This document shows, piece after piece, positions 7,097-14,290 of a stretch of 38,347 nt of DNA. Origin of the DNA: DATMNI01 sp035570275 (lineage in GTDB: Bacteria; Acidobacteriota; Terriglobia; Bryobacterales; Bryobacteraceae); NCBI GenBank assembly GCA_035570275.1, contig DATMNI010000460.1, positions 1 to 38,347 of the forward strand. The letters are read 5' to 3'. The stretch's first letter is position 1. Each line of letters opens with the position of its first letter. Made by a program: the position numbers and the translations under genes. The notes beneath the pieces are model-generated. The model saw nothing but the letters and a program-made list of their open reading frames with translations. It did not search any database and was not told where the DNA came from.

Positions 7097-8650
7097 ATGG
7101 CGGCCATGATCAACCGGCGAGAACTGCTCGGCGGAGCCGCGCTGGCGCCGGCGCTGGCGCAGAACGTTGCCGCGCCGAAACGGCCCAACATTCTCCACAT
7201 CATGTCCGACCAGCAGCAATGGGCCACCATTGCGGGCCGCTCACCGTGCCACACTCCCAACCTGAACCGGCTGGCTCAATCGGGTATGCTCTTCGAGCGC
7301 TCCTACACGCCTTCCGCCGTCTGTTGTCCGGCGCGGGCCATGCTGCTCTCCGGCGCCTTTCACTGGCACAATGGCGTGTACAACCAGGTCCATTCGGCGC
7401 CTTCGGTGCATCGCGATATGTTCCCTGACGTCACGCTCTATTCGCAGCGCTTGCGCGACGCCGGGTACCGATTGGGTTACGCCGGCAAATGGCACGCTTC
7501 GTGGCTGCGGGGGCCGCTCGAATTCGGCTTTCAGGAGGTGGCCGACCTCACCTCCTACCGCGACGCCGCGCGGGACAGCGCCAACGCCCGCGTCAAACTC
7601 GCCCGGGCGCCCGCGCCTTTGCGCCGCACGGTGATCCGCAACATGCAGTGGCCGGGCTCGGAACCGTTCCCGATGTGGGGTTATAACGAAGGCCCGGAGG
7701 AATCGACGCCCGAATACCGCCGCACCGATTGCGCCATTCAGTTGATGCAGAGCCTTTCGGCGGGCGTCCAGCCGTGGCATCTGGAAGTTCACTACATCGA
7801 GCCGCACGATCCCTATTTCCCGTTGAAGAAATACCTGGATCGCTACGACCCGCGCTCCATCCCGGTCCCCAAGAGCTTCGCCGACGATTTCCGCGGCAAG
7901 CCGGGGCTGCACCGGCGCGAGTCCGAATCGTGGGGCAAAATCACCGAAGACGACGTGCGCCAGAGCCGCGCGCACTACTACGCCCTCACCGAGCAACTGG
8001 ATGCGCAGATTGGCCGCCTGCTGGACGCGTTGGACCGGACCGGCCAGGCGGACCATACGATGGTGGTCTTCACCAGCGACCACGGCGACATGGCGGGCGC
8101 CCACCGCATGTGGCTCAAAGGTTGGATGCCCTACGAAGAGAGCTACCGGGTTCCGCTGACGGTGCGCTGGCCGGGGCACATCGCGCCCGGAAGCCGCTCG
8201 GCGCGCCTGGTGCAGACCCACGACCTGGCCCACACTTACGTTGCCGCGGCCGGGGCCAAGCCTCTGCCGTACCAGGATGGCCGGGCTCTGCAGACGCTCT
8301 TCGAGAACGGCGCGCGCGGCGACTGGCCGGACGAAATTCTCTGCGCCTACTACGGCGGCGAGTTCCTGTACACGCAGCGGATGGTGGTGACGGACCGCTA
8401 CAAGTACGTCTTCAACGGTTTCGATCAAGACGAACTTTACGATTTGGAGGCCGACCCCGGCGAGCTCCGCAACGGGATCGAAGACCCTCAATACCGCAGA
8501 CAAGCCGACGACTTGCGCCGGCGGCTCTACGGACTGATGGATCGCTATGGCGACCCCTACGGCACGGGCGCGGCGCCTGCGGGTACGGCAGTGGGCGAGC
8601 AGCCTAACCGCTATGGGGCACAGCGCTACCTGGCGCGACCGCGTGAATAG
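7097..8650 (+). CDS. Sulfatase (formylglycine-dependent, exported)
   Basis: A 517-residue arylsulfatase-family enzyme. The N-terminus NRRELLGGAALAPALA looks like a Tat-type signal; the start could also be the second ATG at 7106. The first metal ligand lies in ILHIMSDQQQ (D38). The sulfatase signature is C76-C-P-A-R80 followed by AMLLSG; C76 is the residue that would be oxidised to formylglycine by an anaerobic or aerobic maturase. The second metal site is TSDHGDMAGAHRMWLKG near residues 326-342. The C-terminus has the usual small domain (YELYDLEADPGELRN-like: DELYDLEADPGELRN). All key residues are intact. Neighbours (lectin-like protein before, aldolase-like and hydrolase-like proteins after) suggest use of a sulfated glycan or sulfate ester in the periplasm. 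The substrate is not known. Confidence 0.92.
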   Translation: MAAMINRRELLGGAALAPALAQNVAAPKRPNILHIMSDQQQWATIAGRSPCHTPNLNRLAQSGMLFERSYTPSAVCCPARAMLLSGAFHWHNGVYNQVHSAPSVHRDMFPDVTLYSQRLRDAGYRLGYAGKWHASWLRGPLEFGFQEVADLTSYRDAARDSANARVKLARAPAPLRRTVIRNMQWPGSEPFPMWGYNEGPEESTPEYRRTDCAIQLMQSLSAGVQPWHLEVHYIEPHDPYFPLKKYLDRYDPRSIPVPKSFADDFRGKPGLHRRESESWGKITEDDVRQSRAHYYALTEQLDAQIGRLLDALDRTGQADHTMVVFTSDHGDMAGAHRMWLKGWMPYEESYRVPLTVRWPGHIAPGSRSARLVQTHDLAHTYVAAAGAKPLPYQDGRALQTLFENGARGDWPDEILCAYYGGEFLYTQRMVVTDRYKYVFNGFDQDELYDLEADPGELRNGIEDPQYRRQADDLRRRLYGLMDRYGDPYGTGAAPAGTAVGEQPNRYGAQRYLARPRE

Positions 8651-8698
8651 TGCCGCGACCCAGAGGGTCGCGGCCACCCGGAGAGCCGCGGGCACTAT
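8647..8698. repeat. Nested hairpin repeat (REP-like)
   Basis: The inner part is a perfect 10-bp stem, GCCGCGACCC-AGA-GGGTCGCGGC (8652-8674), again with a 3-nt loop. Outer arms (ATAGTGCCGCG from 8647 and CCGCGGGCACTAT ending at 8698) pair with one bulge. It fills the gap between the sulfatase stop codon and the next gene, and could act as a REP-like transcript-stabilising or attenuating element inside the cluster. Confidence 0.55.
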
Positions 8699-8704
8699 GG
8701 TACA

Positions 8705-9643
8705 GTGAATCCCCAGGAACTCGCCGGTGGCCTGATGAACCAAGATCGTGGCGTGAATGCTGCCGCCATCACTCCGCGCGGCAAGCAGGGCGACGTCGAT
8801 TTGGGCGCCGCCTTCGAACTCATCGACTACCTTTGCGCATCCGGCATCCGCGGCATTGTCTTCTTCTCACCCGCCGGCGAATACCCGTCCCTCAGTATCG
8901 AGGAGCGTGGGCGCCTGCTCTACCTGGCATGCAAACGGAGCCGGGTGCCGCTTCTGGCCGGAATTGGCAGCGCCAGCCTGGACGCGTCGCTCGCCCTGGC
9001 CCGCGATGCCCGCGACGCCGGAGCTGCCGGACTGCTGTTGCCGCCGCCTTACTTCTTCCGCTACCAGCAGGACGATCTGGTCGAGTTCTACCTCCAGTTC
9101 GCCGCCAGGGCCGGAAAAGGCGCCGTCACTTATATCTCCAATGCCCCCGCATTCAGCAGTGAAATCCACGTAGAAACCGCGCTCCAGCTCCTGGCAACCG
9201 GCTCGTTCGCCGGTATGGAAGAGGCGTCGGGAAACCTGGAATCCTTTAGCCGGCTCCAGGCCGCGTCCGCCGATGGCCGGCCCTTCACGCTTCTCTCCGG
9301 CATGGACTCCGCTTTGGCCCGCTCGCGCTGCGCCGGCGCGCACGGCGCCATCTCCCCCGCCGCCTGCGCCATCCCCGAACTGGTGATCGCGCTCGATTCC
9401 GCCATACGCAGCGGCGATGCCCGGCGAGCCACCCGCCTGGACGTCTTGTTCCAGGAATTCCTCGATTGGCTGTGGCAGTTTCCTCCCCCCGTTGGGCTCA
9501 AAGTGGCCACCAGCCTGCGCGGGCTGAAAACCGGCCCTCTCTCCATGCCCCTCACCGCGGAAAAGCAGGAACAGCTGGCTCGGTTCCGCGAGTGGTTCCA
9601 AGCCTGGCTGCCCACAGCGACGAAGCTGAACGCGGATGCCTAA
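8705..9643 (+). CDS. Dihydrodipicolinate synthase family protein lacking the Schiff-base lysine
   Basis: A 312-residue TIM-barrel protein of DapA/NanA length. The start is GTG at 8705; ATG at 8735 is an alternative. Family landmarks are present but altered. The GTTGE loop reads SPAGE (residues 55-59), so both hydroxyl residues are lost. The usual YNVP region reads ISNAP (144-148), with Ser where Tyr is expected. The segment that normally reads GIKEASGNL reads G170-M-E-E-A-S-G-N-L178, so glutamate 172 replaces the lysine that forms the imine. The protein is otherwise well conserved (DAGAAGLLLPPPYFF, LSGMDSALARSRCAGAHGAI). It either uses a different chemistry or is a non-catalytic relative. It overlaps the next gene by 8 nt, so the two are co-translated. 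Confidence 0.8.
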   Translation: MNPQELAGGLMNQDRGVNAAAITPRGKQGDVDLGAAFELIDYLCASGIRGIVFFSPAGEYPSLSIEERGRLLYLACKRSRVPLLAGIGSASLDASLALARDARDAGAAGLLLPPPYFFRYQQDDLVEFYLQFAARAGKGAVTYISNAPAFSSEIHVETALQLLATGSFAGMEEASGNLESFSRLQAASADGRPFTLLSGMDSALARSRCAGAHGAISPAACAIPELVIALDSAIRSGDARRATRLDVLFQEFLDWLWQFPPPVGLKVATSLRGLKTGPLSMPLTAEKQEQLARFREWFQAWLPTATKLNADA

Positions 9644-11297
9644 TCGACTGGTTTGCGCCGTCACTCTGGCCGCCGTCCCCGTGGCCGCAGTCACACTGCT
9701 GCTAGCCCAACCCAACGTTTCGCAGTGGGTAACCGCCGGCCCGCGCGCCGTCACCTACCACTCGGCCGTAGACGACTCGGACCAACCGTACGCCCTCTAC
9801 CTACCGAAATCCCTCGCGCCCGGCAAGTCCTACCCGCTCATCATTGGCCTGCACGAGGAGGAATCCAACCATATTTTCGAGTTGAAGCGGGTGTTCGGCA
9901 TCCCCAGCCGCTTTGGTGAATCGGGACTGCAAGCTCTTTCGCTGCGGCCATTCCCCGTTGCCGAGGACATCGGCTTCATCGTGGCCTGCCCCTTTGCGCG
10001 CGGCACCATGGGATATCAAGGTATCGCCGAGCGCGACGTGTATGACGTGCTGGCCGACGTCAAACGCCGCTACCCGATCGACGCCGACCGCGTCTACCTC
10101 ACCGGGTCAGGCATGGGAGGAGGCGGCGCCCTCTGGCTGGCCCTCACCCGTCCCGATCAGTGGGCAGCCGTGGCCGCCGTGTGTCCCGACCCGTTTCCCG
10201 GCGCCGAGGAACTGGCCGCCAACGCCCTCAACCTCCCCATCCGCCTCTATCAAGGCGAACAGGACCCGGCCGTTCCCGCCGAATCCATCCGCGCCTGGCA
10301 TCGCCGCCTGCTCAACGCGGGCGCCCCCGTGGAGTACATCGAATATCCCGGCGTCCGCCACAACGCCTGGGACTCCGCCTACCGCAACGGCGCCATCTTC
10401 GCCTGGTTCGCGCAATTCAGCCGCAACCCCCGGCCCGAGCACATTCACTTCGCCACCCGCTCGCCTCGGTATGCAGGCGCCTATGGCCTCCGCATTGCGT
10501 CCTCGCCGCCCGGCCAACTGGCCACGATTGACGCCACGGCCAATCGTATCCGGACGCAGAACATCACAGCCTTCGACTTGGGCAGCGCAGCCCAGTTAGA
10601 CGCCACCGTCACCATCGATTCCACCGAGGTGCGCATCCCCCGCGGCGCGGTCCTGGCCTTCACGAAGTCTCCCGCCGGCGCCAATTCTTCCGGCGGCTGG
10701 ACCCTGGCGCACCCCACCGTGGCACAAGTCCCCGTGCCCACTATCGCCGCCGCCGTCTCCGCCCGCCACATTTACGTCTACCCCACACAAGGCATCCACA
10801 CGGAGGACGAACTTGCCGCCCGCCGCCGCGTTGCCGAACAGGCCGCCGCCTGGTCCGGCACCCGCACCCGCCTCAACCTGGCTCTCGCCGTGAAAGCCGA
10901 CAACGCCATCACCGCCGAGGATATCGAATCCGCCGACCTGGTCCTGTTCGGCACGCGCGAAACCAACTCCCTGATCGCCCGCTTCGCCCCGCGCCTCCCC
11001 ATCGAACTCAGCCCCGCCGCCGCCGATTACGGACTGCTGTTTATCGCTTCCACCGGCGCGCACTATGCCCTGGTGAGTTCAGGCCTCCCCTGGTGGACCG
11101 GCGCCGACGATGCCCACCGCGGCGGCTACCATTTCGCCCCGGAGCCCTACCGCCTGCTCACCACCTTCGGCGACTACATCCTGTTCAAAGGCTCGCTGGC
11201 CAACGTGGTAGCCGAGGGCTTCTATGATGCTAACTGGACCATTCCGGCCGACTCCGCCACCCGCATGCTGTCCACCGGCACCGTGACCGTTCACTGA
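9636..11297 (+). CDS. Exported alpha/beta-hydrolase-like protein (PHB-depolymerase / prolyl-oligopeptidase type)
   Basis: A 553-residue protein with a signal peptide (residues 1-24). The hydrolase core spans about residues 40-265: PYALYLPKSLAPGKSYPLII, then DVKRRYPIDADRVYLTG leading to the nucleophile elbow. D210 (YQGEQDPAVP) and H242 (PGVRHNAWD) fit the acid and the histidine of the triad. The elbow reads L-T-G157-S158-G159-M160-G161-G. In relatives the pattern is G-x-S-M-G-G, so the serine position (159) is glycine and a serine sits one place early. Residues 270-553 form a second region with beta-rich sequence (FDLGSAAQLDATVTIDSTEV) of unknown role; its TEDELAARRRVAEQAAAW part looks helical. 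The ATG overlaps the aldolase-like gene by 8 nt. Confidence 0.78.
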   Translation: MPNRLVCAVTLAAVPVAAVTLLLAQPNVSQWVTAGPRAVTYHSAVDDSDQPYALYLPKSLAPGKSYPLIIGLHEEESNHIFELKRVFGIPSRFGESGLQALSLRPFPVAEDIGFIVACPFARGTMGYQGIAERDVYDVLADVKRRYPIDADRVYLTGSGMGGGGALWLALTRPDQWAAVAAVCPDPFPGAEELAANALNLPIRLYQGEQDPAVPAESIRAWHRRLLNAGAPVEYIEYPGVRHNAWDSAYRNGAIFAWFAQFSRNPRPEHIHFATRSPRYAGAYGLRIASSPPGQLATIDATANRIRTQNITAFDLGSAAQLDATVTIDSTEVRIPRGAVLAFTKSPAGANSSGGWTLAHPTVAQVPVPTIAAAVSARHIYVYPTQGIHTEDELAARRRVAEQAAAWSGTRTRLNLALAVKADNAITAEDIESADLVLFGTRETNSLIARFAPRLPIELSPAAADYGLLFIASTGAHYALVSSGLPWWTGADDAHRGGYHFAPEPYRLLTTFGDYILFKGSLANVVAEGFYDANWTIPADSATRMLSTGTVTVH

Positions 11298-11803
11298 GGC
11301 TCGTTCAAAGGTGCCTAACCGTTTTTTGGGGAAGATGCTTACAAGGTCAGAAGAGCTTCTCGGACGCCGAAACGCCAGGCACGGGTAAACTCCGCGGCCC
11401 GTTACGGTAGTGGCCGTCTAGCAACATTTGGCGAAGGGGACGTTCGTCTTGCCGGAGTCAGTCGAGCGTTAGTTAGGGCAGCTTGGGAAATCGACCCGCC
11501 GGACGGATTTTGAGGTTATGCGCGGTTCCAGGGGCTAGAATTATAGTTCCATAAACTTTGTGACCAACCTCAATCCCGGAACCGAGGGACTGAGAGGGAT
11601 CTTGTTTATTCTTAGGTAGTTCTGCCCGCGTTTCTATGCAAGAGAATAGGGGTTATCTTGCACAGTGATTACGTTATCTTGCATAGAAGCCGCGCCCCTT
11701 TTAACAATGATCGCATTGTAAGAAATTCCCGCCCGGGAACACCCGATGGGGCGCTGATTGGCGGGGGAGATGTGGCCGGACGCGTTCGTGTAATCGGTTG
11801 CGC
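11298..11803. other. Gene-free stretch between the hydrolase and the TIR-like gene
   Basis: About 500 bp without a credible gene on either strand. It is visibly poorer in GC than the flanking clusters. Its only clear structure is the inverted/direct repeat element at 11632-11688. A short hairpin, CAATG-ATCG-CATTG, lies near 11706-11719. Confidence 0.6.
11632..11688. repeat. 57-bp element: 12-bp inverted repeat plus 21-bp-spaced direct repeat
   Basis: TTCTATGCAAGA (11632-11643) is perfectly inverted as TCTTGCATAGAA (11677-11688). Inside, GTTATCTTGCA occurs twice in direct orientation (11652-11662 and 11673-11683), 21 bp apart, i.e. two helical turns. The half-site TCTTGCA thus appears three times in 57 bp. 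It could be a multi-site operator, an element end, or a recombination site. It lies beyond the 3' end of the TIR-like gene. Confidence 0.65.
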
Positions 11804-12223
11804 TTATCGGAAAGCTGGGGCTAAAGCGTGTCGCCTGATCGCACTGATGATTGAGGTCGAATTCCAGCCAACGATTTCATCGGCTCCATTTTGGACTGCT
11901 GAGGGTATGAGGAGGCTCCCCCACGGACGAATGCCGATGATCGAGCGGCCAATGCGTCGCGCAAAATTAGTCTCATACTGGATCCATTCACTATGCGAAC
12001 AGTACATTCCCCCGAGAATCACAAAAACGTCGGCGGGCCGCATCTGGTTGTTGAGTTCCCGAATGAGCTTTTCAGAGGTAGCGATGGGATCGTGCTTGGG
12101 GACGCTTAAATTAGTCCAAATAAAGTGCGGGGCTTCATTCAGCCATCGCTCGATACGATAATAATCGGCGTCGTATCGCCACGCGTGGCTGATGAAGAGA
12201 TTGTAGTTCCTCAGTGCCGGCAT
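11804..12223 (-). CDS. TIR-like domain protein (MTH538 / ThsB-type, PF08937-like)
   Basis: A 139-residue single-domain protein. It opens with the signature NYNLFISHAWRYDADYYRIE, followed by a Rossmann-like order of segments: FIWTNLSVPKHDP, then ELNNQMRPADVFVILGGMYC, SEWIQYETNFARRIGRSIIG, RPWGS and ADEIVGWNSTSIISAIRRH. This is the pattern of the TIR-like family that includes the ThsB component of Thoeris, in which TIR proteins make a cyclic nucleotide-like signal on phage infection. No ThsA (SIR2 or other effector) is present in this window. No clear ribosome site precedes the ATG at 12223. The gene lies in a lower-GC island next to recombinase debris, consistent with horizontal gain. Defence function is inference from family only. 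Confidence 0.8.
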   Translation of the reverse strand: MPALRNYNLFISHAWRYDADYYRIERWLNEAPHFIWTNLSVPKHDPIATSEKLIRELNNQMRPADVFVILGGMYCSHSEWIQYETNFARRIGRSIIGIRPWGSLLIPSAVQNGADEIVGWNSTSIISAIRRHALAPAFR

Positions 12224-12341
12224 TTAGCGCATTTTAACACGCCAGACCGTTTCTCTTCGCTTTTTCTTGGACCGGACCGCCCTCCGGATAGCCGGACATT
12301 AAGGGACGTGATGTTCATTGAATGGCAAAGGGAAGGGCCAC

Positions 12342-12662
12342 TCATTTCAGTTGGTTTTGCACCGTTGGGTATACACCCACGAATGCCTTTTGCCAAGCAC
12401 CGCTTGCATAGCTCCCAGGAGGGATATCATATCTGTTGGCTTGTTCATAAATATATTGAGTCCAGCGCTTAACCGCCTCTAACTGCACTCCCATCTCTCC
12501 GTTCACAGCCCCCTTGGCAATTCCTTTGGCTTGCTGGTTGAAATCCGAAATCTGTGTGTCCTTGGATTGCTTCAAGCTTTCGAGCGCGGCATCGCGAGCC
12601 GCCTTTACCGCTTGTACTCCCCCTTGAAAGTCCACTAGCTGTTTCTGTGCGTCGCGCAACAT
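12342..12662 (-). CDS. Small coiled-coil protein, apparently truncated at its 5' end
   Basis: A 106-residue ORF from ATG 12662 (GGGGA seven bases upstream). The first 60 residues are charged, helical and coiled-coil-like (MLRDAQKQLVDFQGGVQAVK; ARDAALESLKQSKDTQISDF). The rest (RWTQYIYEQANRYDIPPGSY; WQKAFVGVYPTV) looks globular. Directly upstream and in frame lies a hydrophobic stretch (RYIAVIFGLSGAWGF, codons 12663-12707) that would make a good membrane anchor. That extension has no ATG, GTG or TTG before the preceding in-frame stop and runs into the recombinase remnant, so the original 5' end was probably lost. No family is recognised. It precedes the TIR-like gene by 118 bp on the same strand and could be its partner. 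Confidence 0.5.
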   Translation of the reverse strand: MLRDAQKQLVDFQGGVQAVKAARDAALESLKQSKDTQISDFNQQAKGIAKGAVNGEMGVQLEAVKRWTQYIYEQANRYDIPPGSYASGAWQKAFVGVYPTVQNQLK

Positions 12663-12720
12663 CGAAAATCCCCAAGCGCCGGAAAGACCAAAAATAACCG
12701 CAATATACCTCTGTGGAGTG

Positions 12721-12929
12721 TTACGAAGCGGCGTTACGGCGTATGCGGGATAAGGACGGCCGCACGCGGCGCGGGCCGTCGTCGATTAGCTTCCGGGCGT
12801 GGTCGATCTGCTGGCGGGTAAGTTTTGGCTTGCGTCCGAATTTCTCACCCCGGCCTCTTCGCGGCCTTCACTCCGGCGCCGGTCCGCTCGCTGATTAGGC
12901 TGCGTTCCCAGTTCCGCGAGTACCTGACG
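12721..12929 (-). pseudogene. Serine recombinase (Hin/Pin invertase type) remnant
   Basis: Three reading frames, read in order, spell the C-terminal third of a resolvase/invertase. First RQVLAEL (from 12929); then, after a shift, WERSLISERTGAGVKAAK; then, after another shift, REKFGRKPKLTRQQIDHARK followed by LIDDG. The usual family order is LAALAEFERxLI, SERTxAGLxAA, GRKPKLT, then a Hin-type helix-turn-helix. The last part (SLSRIRRNAAS, stop at 12721-12723) is a degenerate version of that HTH. The N-terminal catalytic domain is missing. The remnant abuts the start of the VOC-protein gene and marks the right edge of the lower-GC island. Confidence 0.75.
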
Positions 12930-12967
12930 CTCGTTCACCTTGACGCTCTGATATGATCTCGATACCT

Positions 12968-13753
12968 ATGCAACTTCGAACCTTCGTCTTACTGCTTCTG
13001 GCCGCCTTGACCCCCGCGCTGGCGCAGCTTTCCCCGCCCAACGATGCCGGCGTGGCCATGGGGCACTTGCACCTCACGGTCCGCGATGTGGACGCGCAAA
13101 AGGCCTTCTGGACCGCTCTGGGCGGCATCCCCGTGACCAACGGAAGGCTCCAGTTGATCCAGTTCCCGGGTACGTTCGTGATGCTGCGAAAAGGCGAACC
13201 CACCGGCGGCACCGAGGGATCCGTCATTAACCACATCGGCTTCAAGGTGAAAAGCCTGAAAGAAATTCAGGCCAAATCCGAGGCTGCGGGCGCCAAAACC
13301 GCACCAGGCTCAAACCCCGCGCAGATCTGGGTCTACGCGCCCGACGATCTCAAGCTGGAAATGACCGAGGACACGTCACTCACCGTCCCCATCGCCAGCC
13401 ATCACATCCACTACAATGTGCCCGTGCCGCTGGAAATGCAGGCCTGGTACGCCAAGACCTTCGGCGCCGTCCCCGGCAAGCGCGGCAACTTCGATGCGGC
13501 CGACCTTCCAGCCATCAACCTGAGCTTCTCGAAATCCGCCGCCGCCCTGCCTGGCACCAAGGGCCGCTCGCTCGACCACATCGGTTTCGAAGTGGCCCAC
13601 CTGGAAAGCTTTCTGAAGAAGCTGGAATCGGCTGGCGTGAAGATCGATTTGGCGTACCGGCAACTGCCCAACTCCACCACAGCCATCGCTTTCCTGACGG
13701 ACCCTTGGGGCACTTACATCGAGCTGACCGAAAATCTGGCGCCGGCGAAGTGA
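12968..13753 (+). CDS. Secreted VOC (glyoxalase/bleomycin-resistance fold) protein
   Basis: A 261-residue protein from ATG 12968; an upstream ATG at 12953 adds five residues and spoils the signal sequence. The signal peptide is MQLRTFVLLLLAALTPALA. Two VOC modules follow. The first covers about residues 30-125 (GHLHLTVRDVDAQKAFWTAL, GTFVMLRKGEPTGG, NHIGFKVKSLKEI). The second covers about 135-258 (SHHIHYNVPVPLEMQAWYAK, RSLDHIGFEVAHLESFLKKL, DPWGTYIELTENL). Metal ligands of this superfamily are H and E at the module starts and ends: H35-like, E in LKLEMTED, H in HHIHYN, E in YIELTE. Export of a glyoxalase-fold protein is unusual but recurs in Acidobacteriota. The substrate is unknown. Confidence 0.82.
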   Translation: MQLRTFVLLLLAALTPALAQLSPPNDAGVAMGHLHLTVRDVDAQKAFWTALGGIPVTNGRLQLIQFPGTFVMLRKGEPTGGTEGSVINHIGFKVKSLKEIQAKSEAAGAKTAPGSNPAQIWVYAPDDLKLEMTEDTSLTVPIASHHIHYNVPVPLEMQAWYAKTFGAVPGKRGNFDAADLPAINLSFSKSAAALPGTKGRSLDHIGFEVAHLESFLKKLESAGVKIDLAYRQLPNSTTAIAFLTDPWGTYIELTENLAPAK

Positions 13754-13786
13754 ACGCGGTCAGACCGGCGCGTGGGGAACTTCGGC

Positions 13787-14017
13787 CTAACTCGAAGCAG
13801 CCGTGACGGAGACGCCTGGCGCCTGCGTTTCGCGCGGCAATGCCTCTTTGAATCGCTTCTGCACCGCGCGCGGCGTTGCCGGTGAAGGATCTTCCCAGTA
13901 CACCCGATGCCGCTGCCCGCACGTCCGGCACTCGTAGTGGCTGTGTACGGGCCACATTGGCTCCCGGTGCATTAACTTGCACCAGAAATTCGCGATTCGC
14001 GATTGGGTCGGTTTCAT
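13787..14017 (-). CDS. Small zinc-ribbon-like protein
   Basis: A 76-residue protein. Residues 11-45 carry WCKLMHREPMWPVHSHYECR followed by TCGQRHRVYWEDP. The C-x2-C pair (C30, C33) together with H17 and an upstream Cys (C13) suggests a small metal site. The tail is basic and low in structure (RAVQKRFKEALPRETQ). Short proteins with this MWPVHSHYECRTCG core recur in acidobacterial genomes as hypotheticals, but no function is known to me. It converges with the VOC gene and shares its orientation with the CsbD gene upstream. Confidence 0.6.
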   Translation of the reverse strand: MKPTQSRIANFWCKLMHREPMWPVHSHYECRTCGQRHRVYWEDPSPATPRAVQKRFKEALPRETQAPGVSVTAASS

Positions 14018-14050
14018 CGATCTACATTCCTTACCCGGGCCGAGCCATTT

Positions 14051-14290
14051 CTAAAGGCGGGTGGCGCCGCCGTGGCTGGCGCGCTCGGATTCCGTCTGCG
14101 CGCGCGACCACTCGTCAGCCTGCAATTCGGCCTCCGCTTTCGCCACTCCATACCGTTCCTGAATCCGCCCGACCAACTGATCCTTCTTGCCGGCAATCGT
14201 TTCCCAATCGTTGTCGGTAAGTTTCCCCCAACGTTCGCGGGCGGAGCCGGTGAACTGCTTCCACTTGCCTTCGATTTGGTCCCAATTCAT
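14051..14290 (-). CDS. CsbD family stress-response protein
   Basis: A 79-residue protein from ATG 14290, chosen because AGGAG lies six bases upstream and because the CsbD domain begins exactly here. MNWDQIEGKWKQFTGSARER, then WGKLTDNDWETIAGKKDQLV and GRIQERYGVAKAEAEL, is the complete CsbD domain. CsbD proteins are small, soluble, highly charged proteins induced by general or osmotic stress; their molecular role is unsettled. The longer frame to 14362 is a chance extension. Its divergent neighbour at 14560 is also a stress-type protein, suggesting shared control, but no operator is obvious in the 269-bp gap. Confidence 0.9.
   Translation of the reverse strand: MNWDQIEGKWKQFTGSARERWGKLTDNDWETIAGKKDQLVGRIQERYGVAKAEAELQADEWSRAQTESERASHGGATRL

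Noticed and set aside
7241..8743. A 500-codon open frame on the minus strand
   Set aside because: It lies antisense to the sulfatase gene, which has intact catalytic motifs. The antisense product is low-complexity and results from high GC content.
11658..12161. A 167-codon plus-strand frame opposite the TIR-like gene
   Set aside because: The minus strand encodes a clear TIR-like protein; the plus product has no family features, and its start lies inside the repeat element.
12713..12898. A 61-codon plus-strand ORF
   Set aside because: It lies antisense to the recombinase remnant and has no motif.
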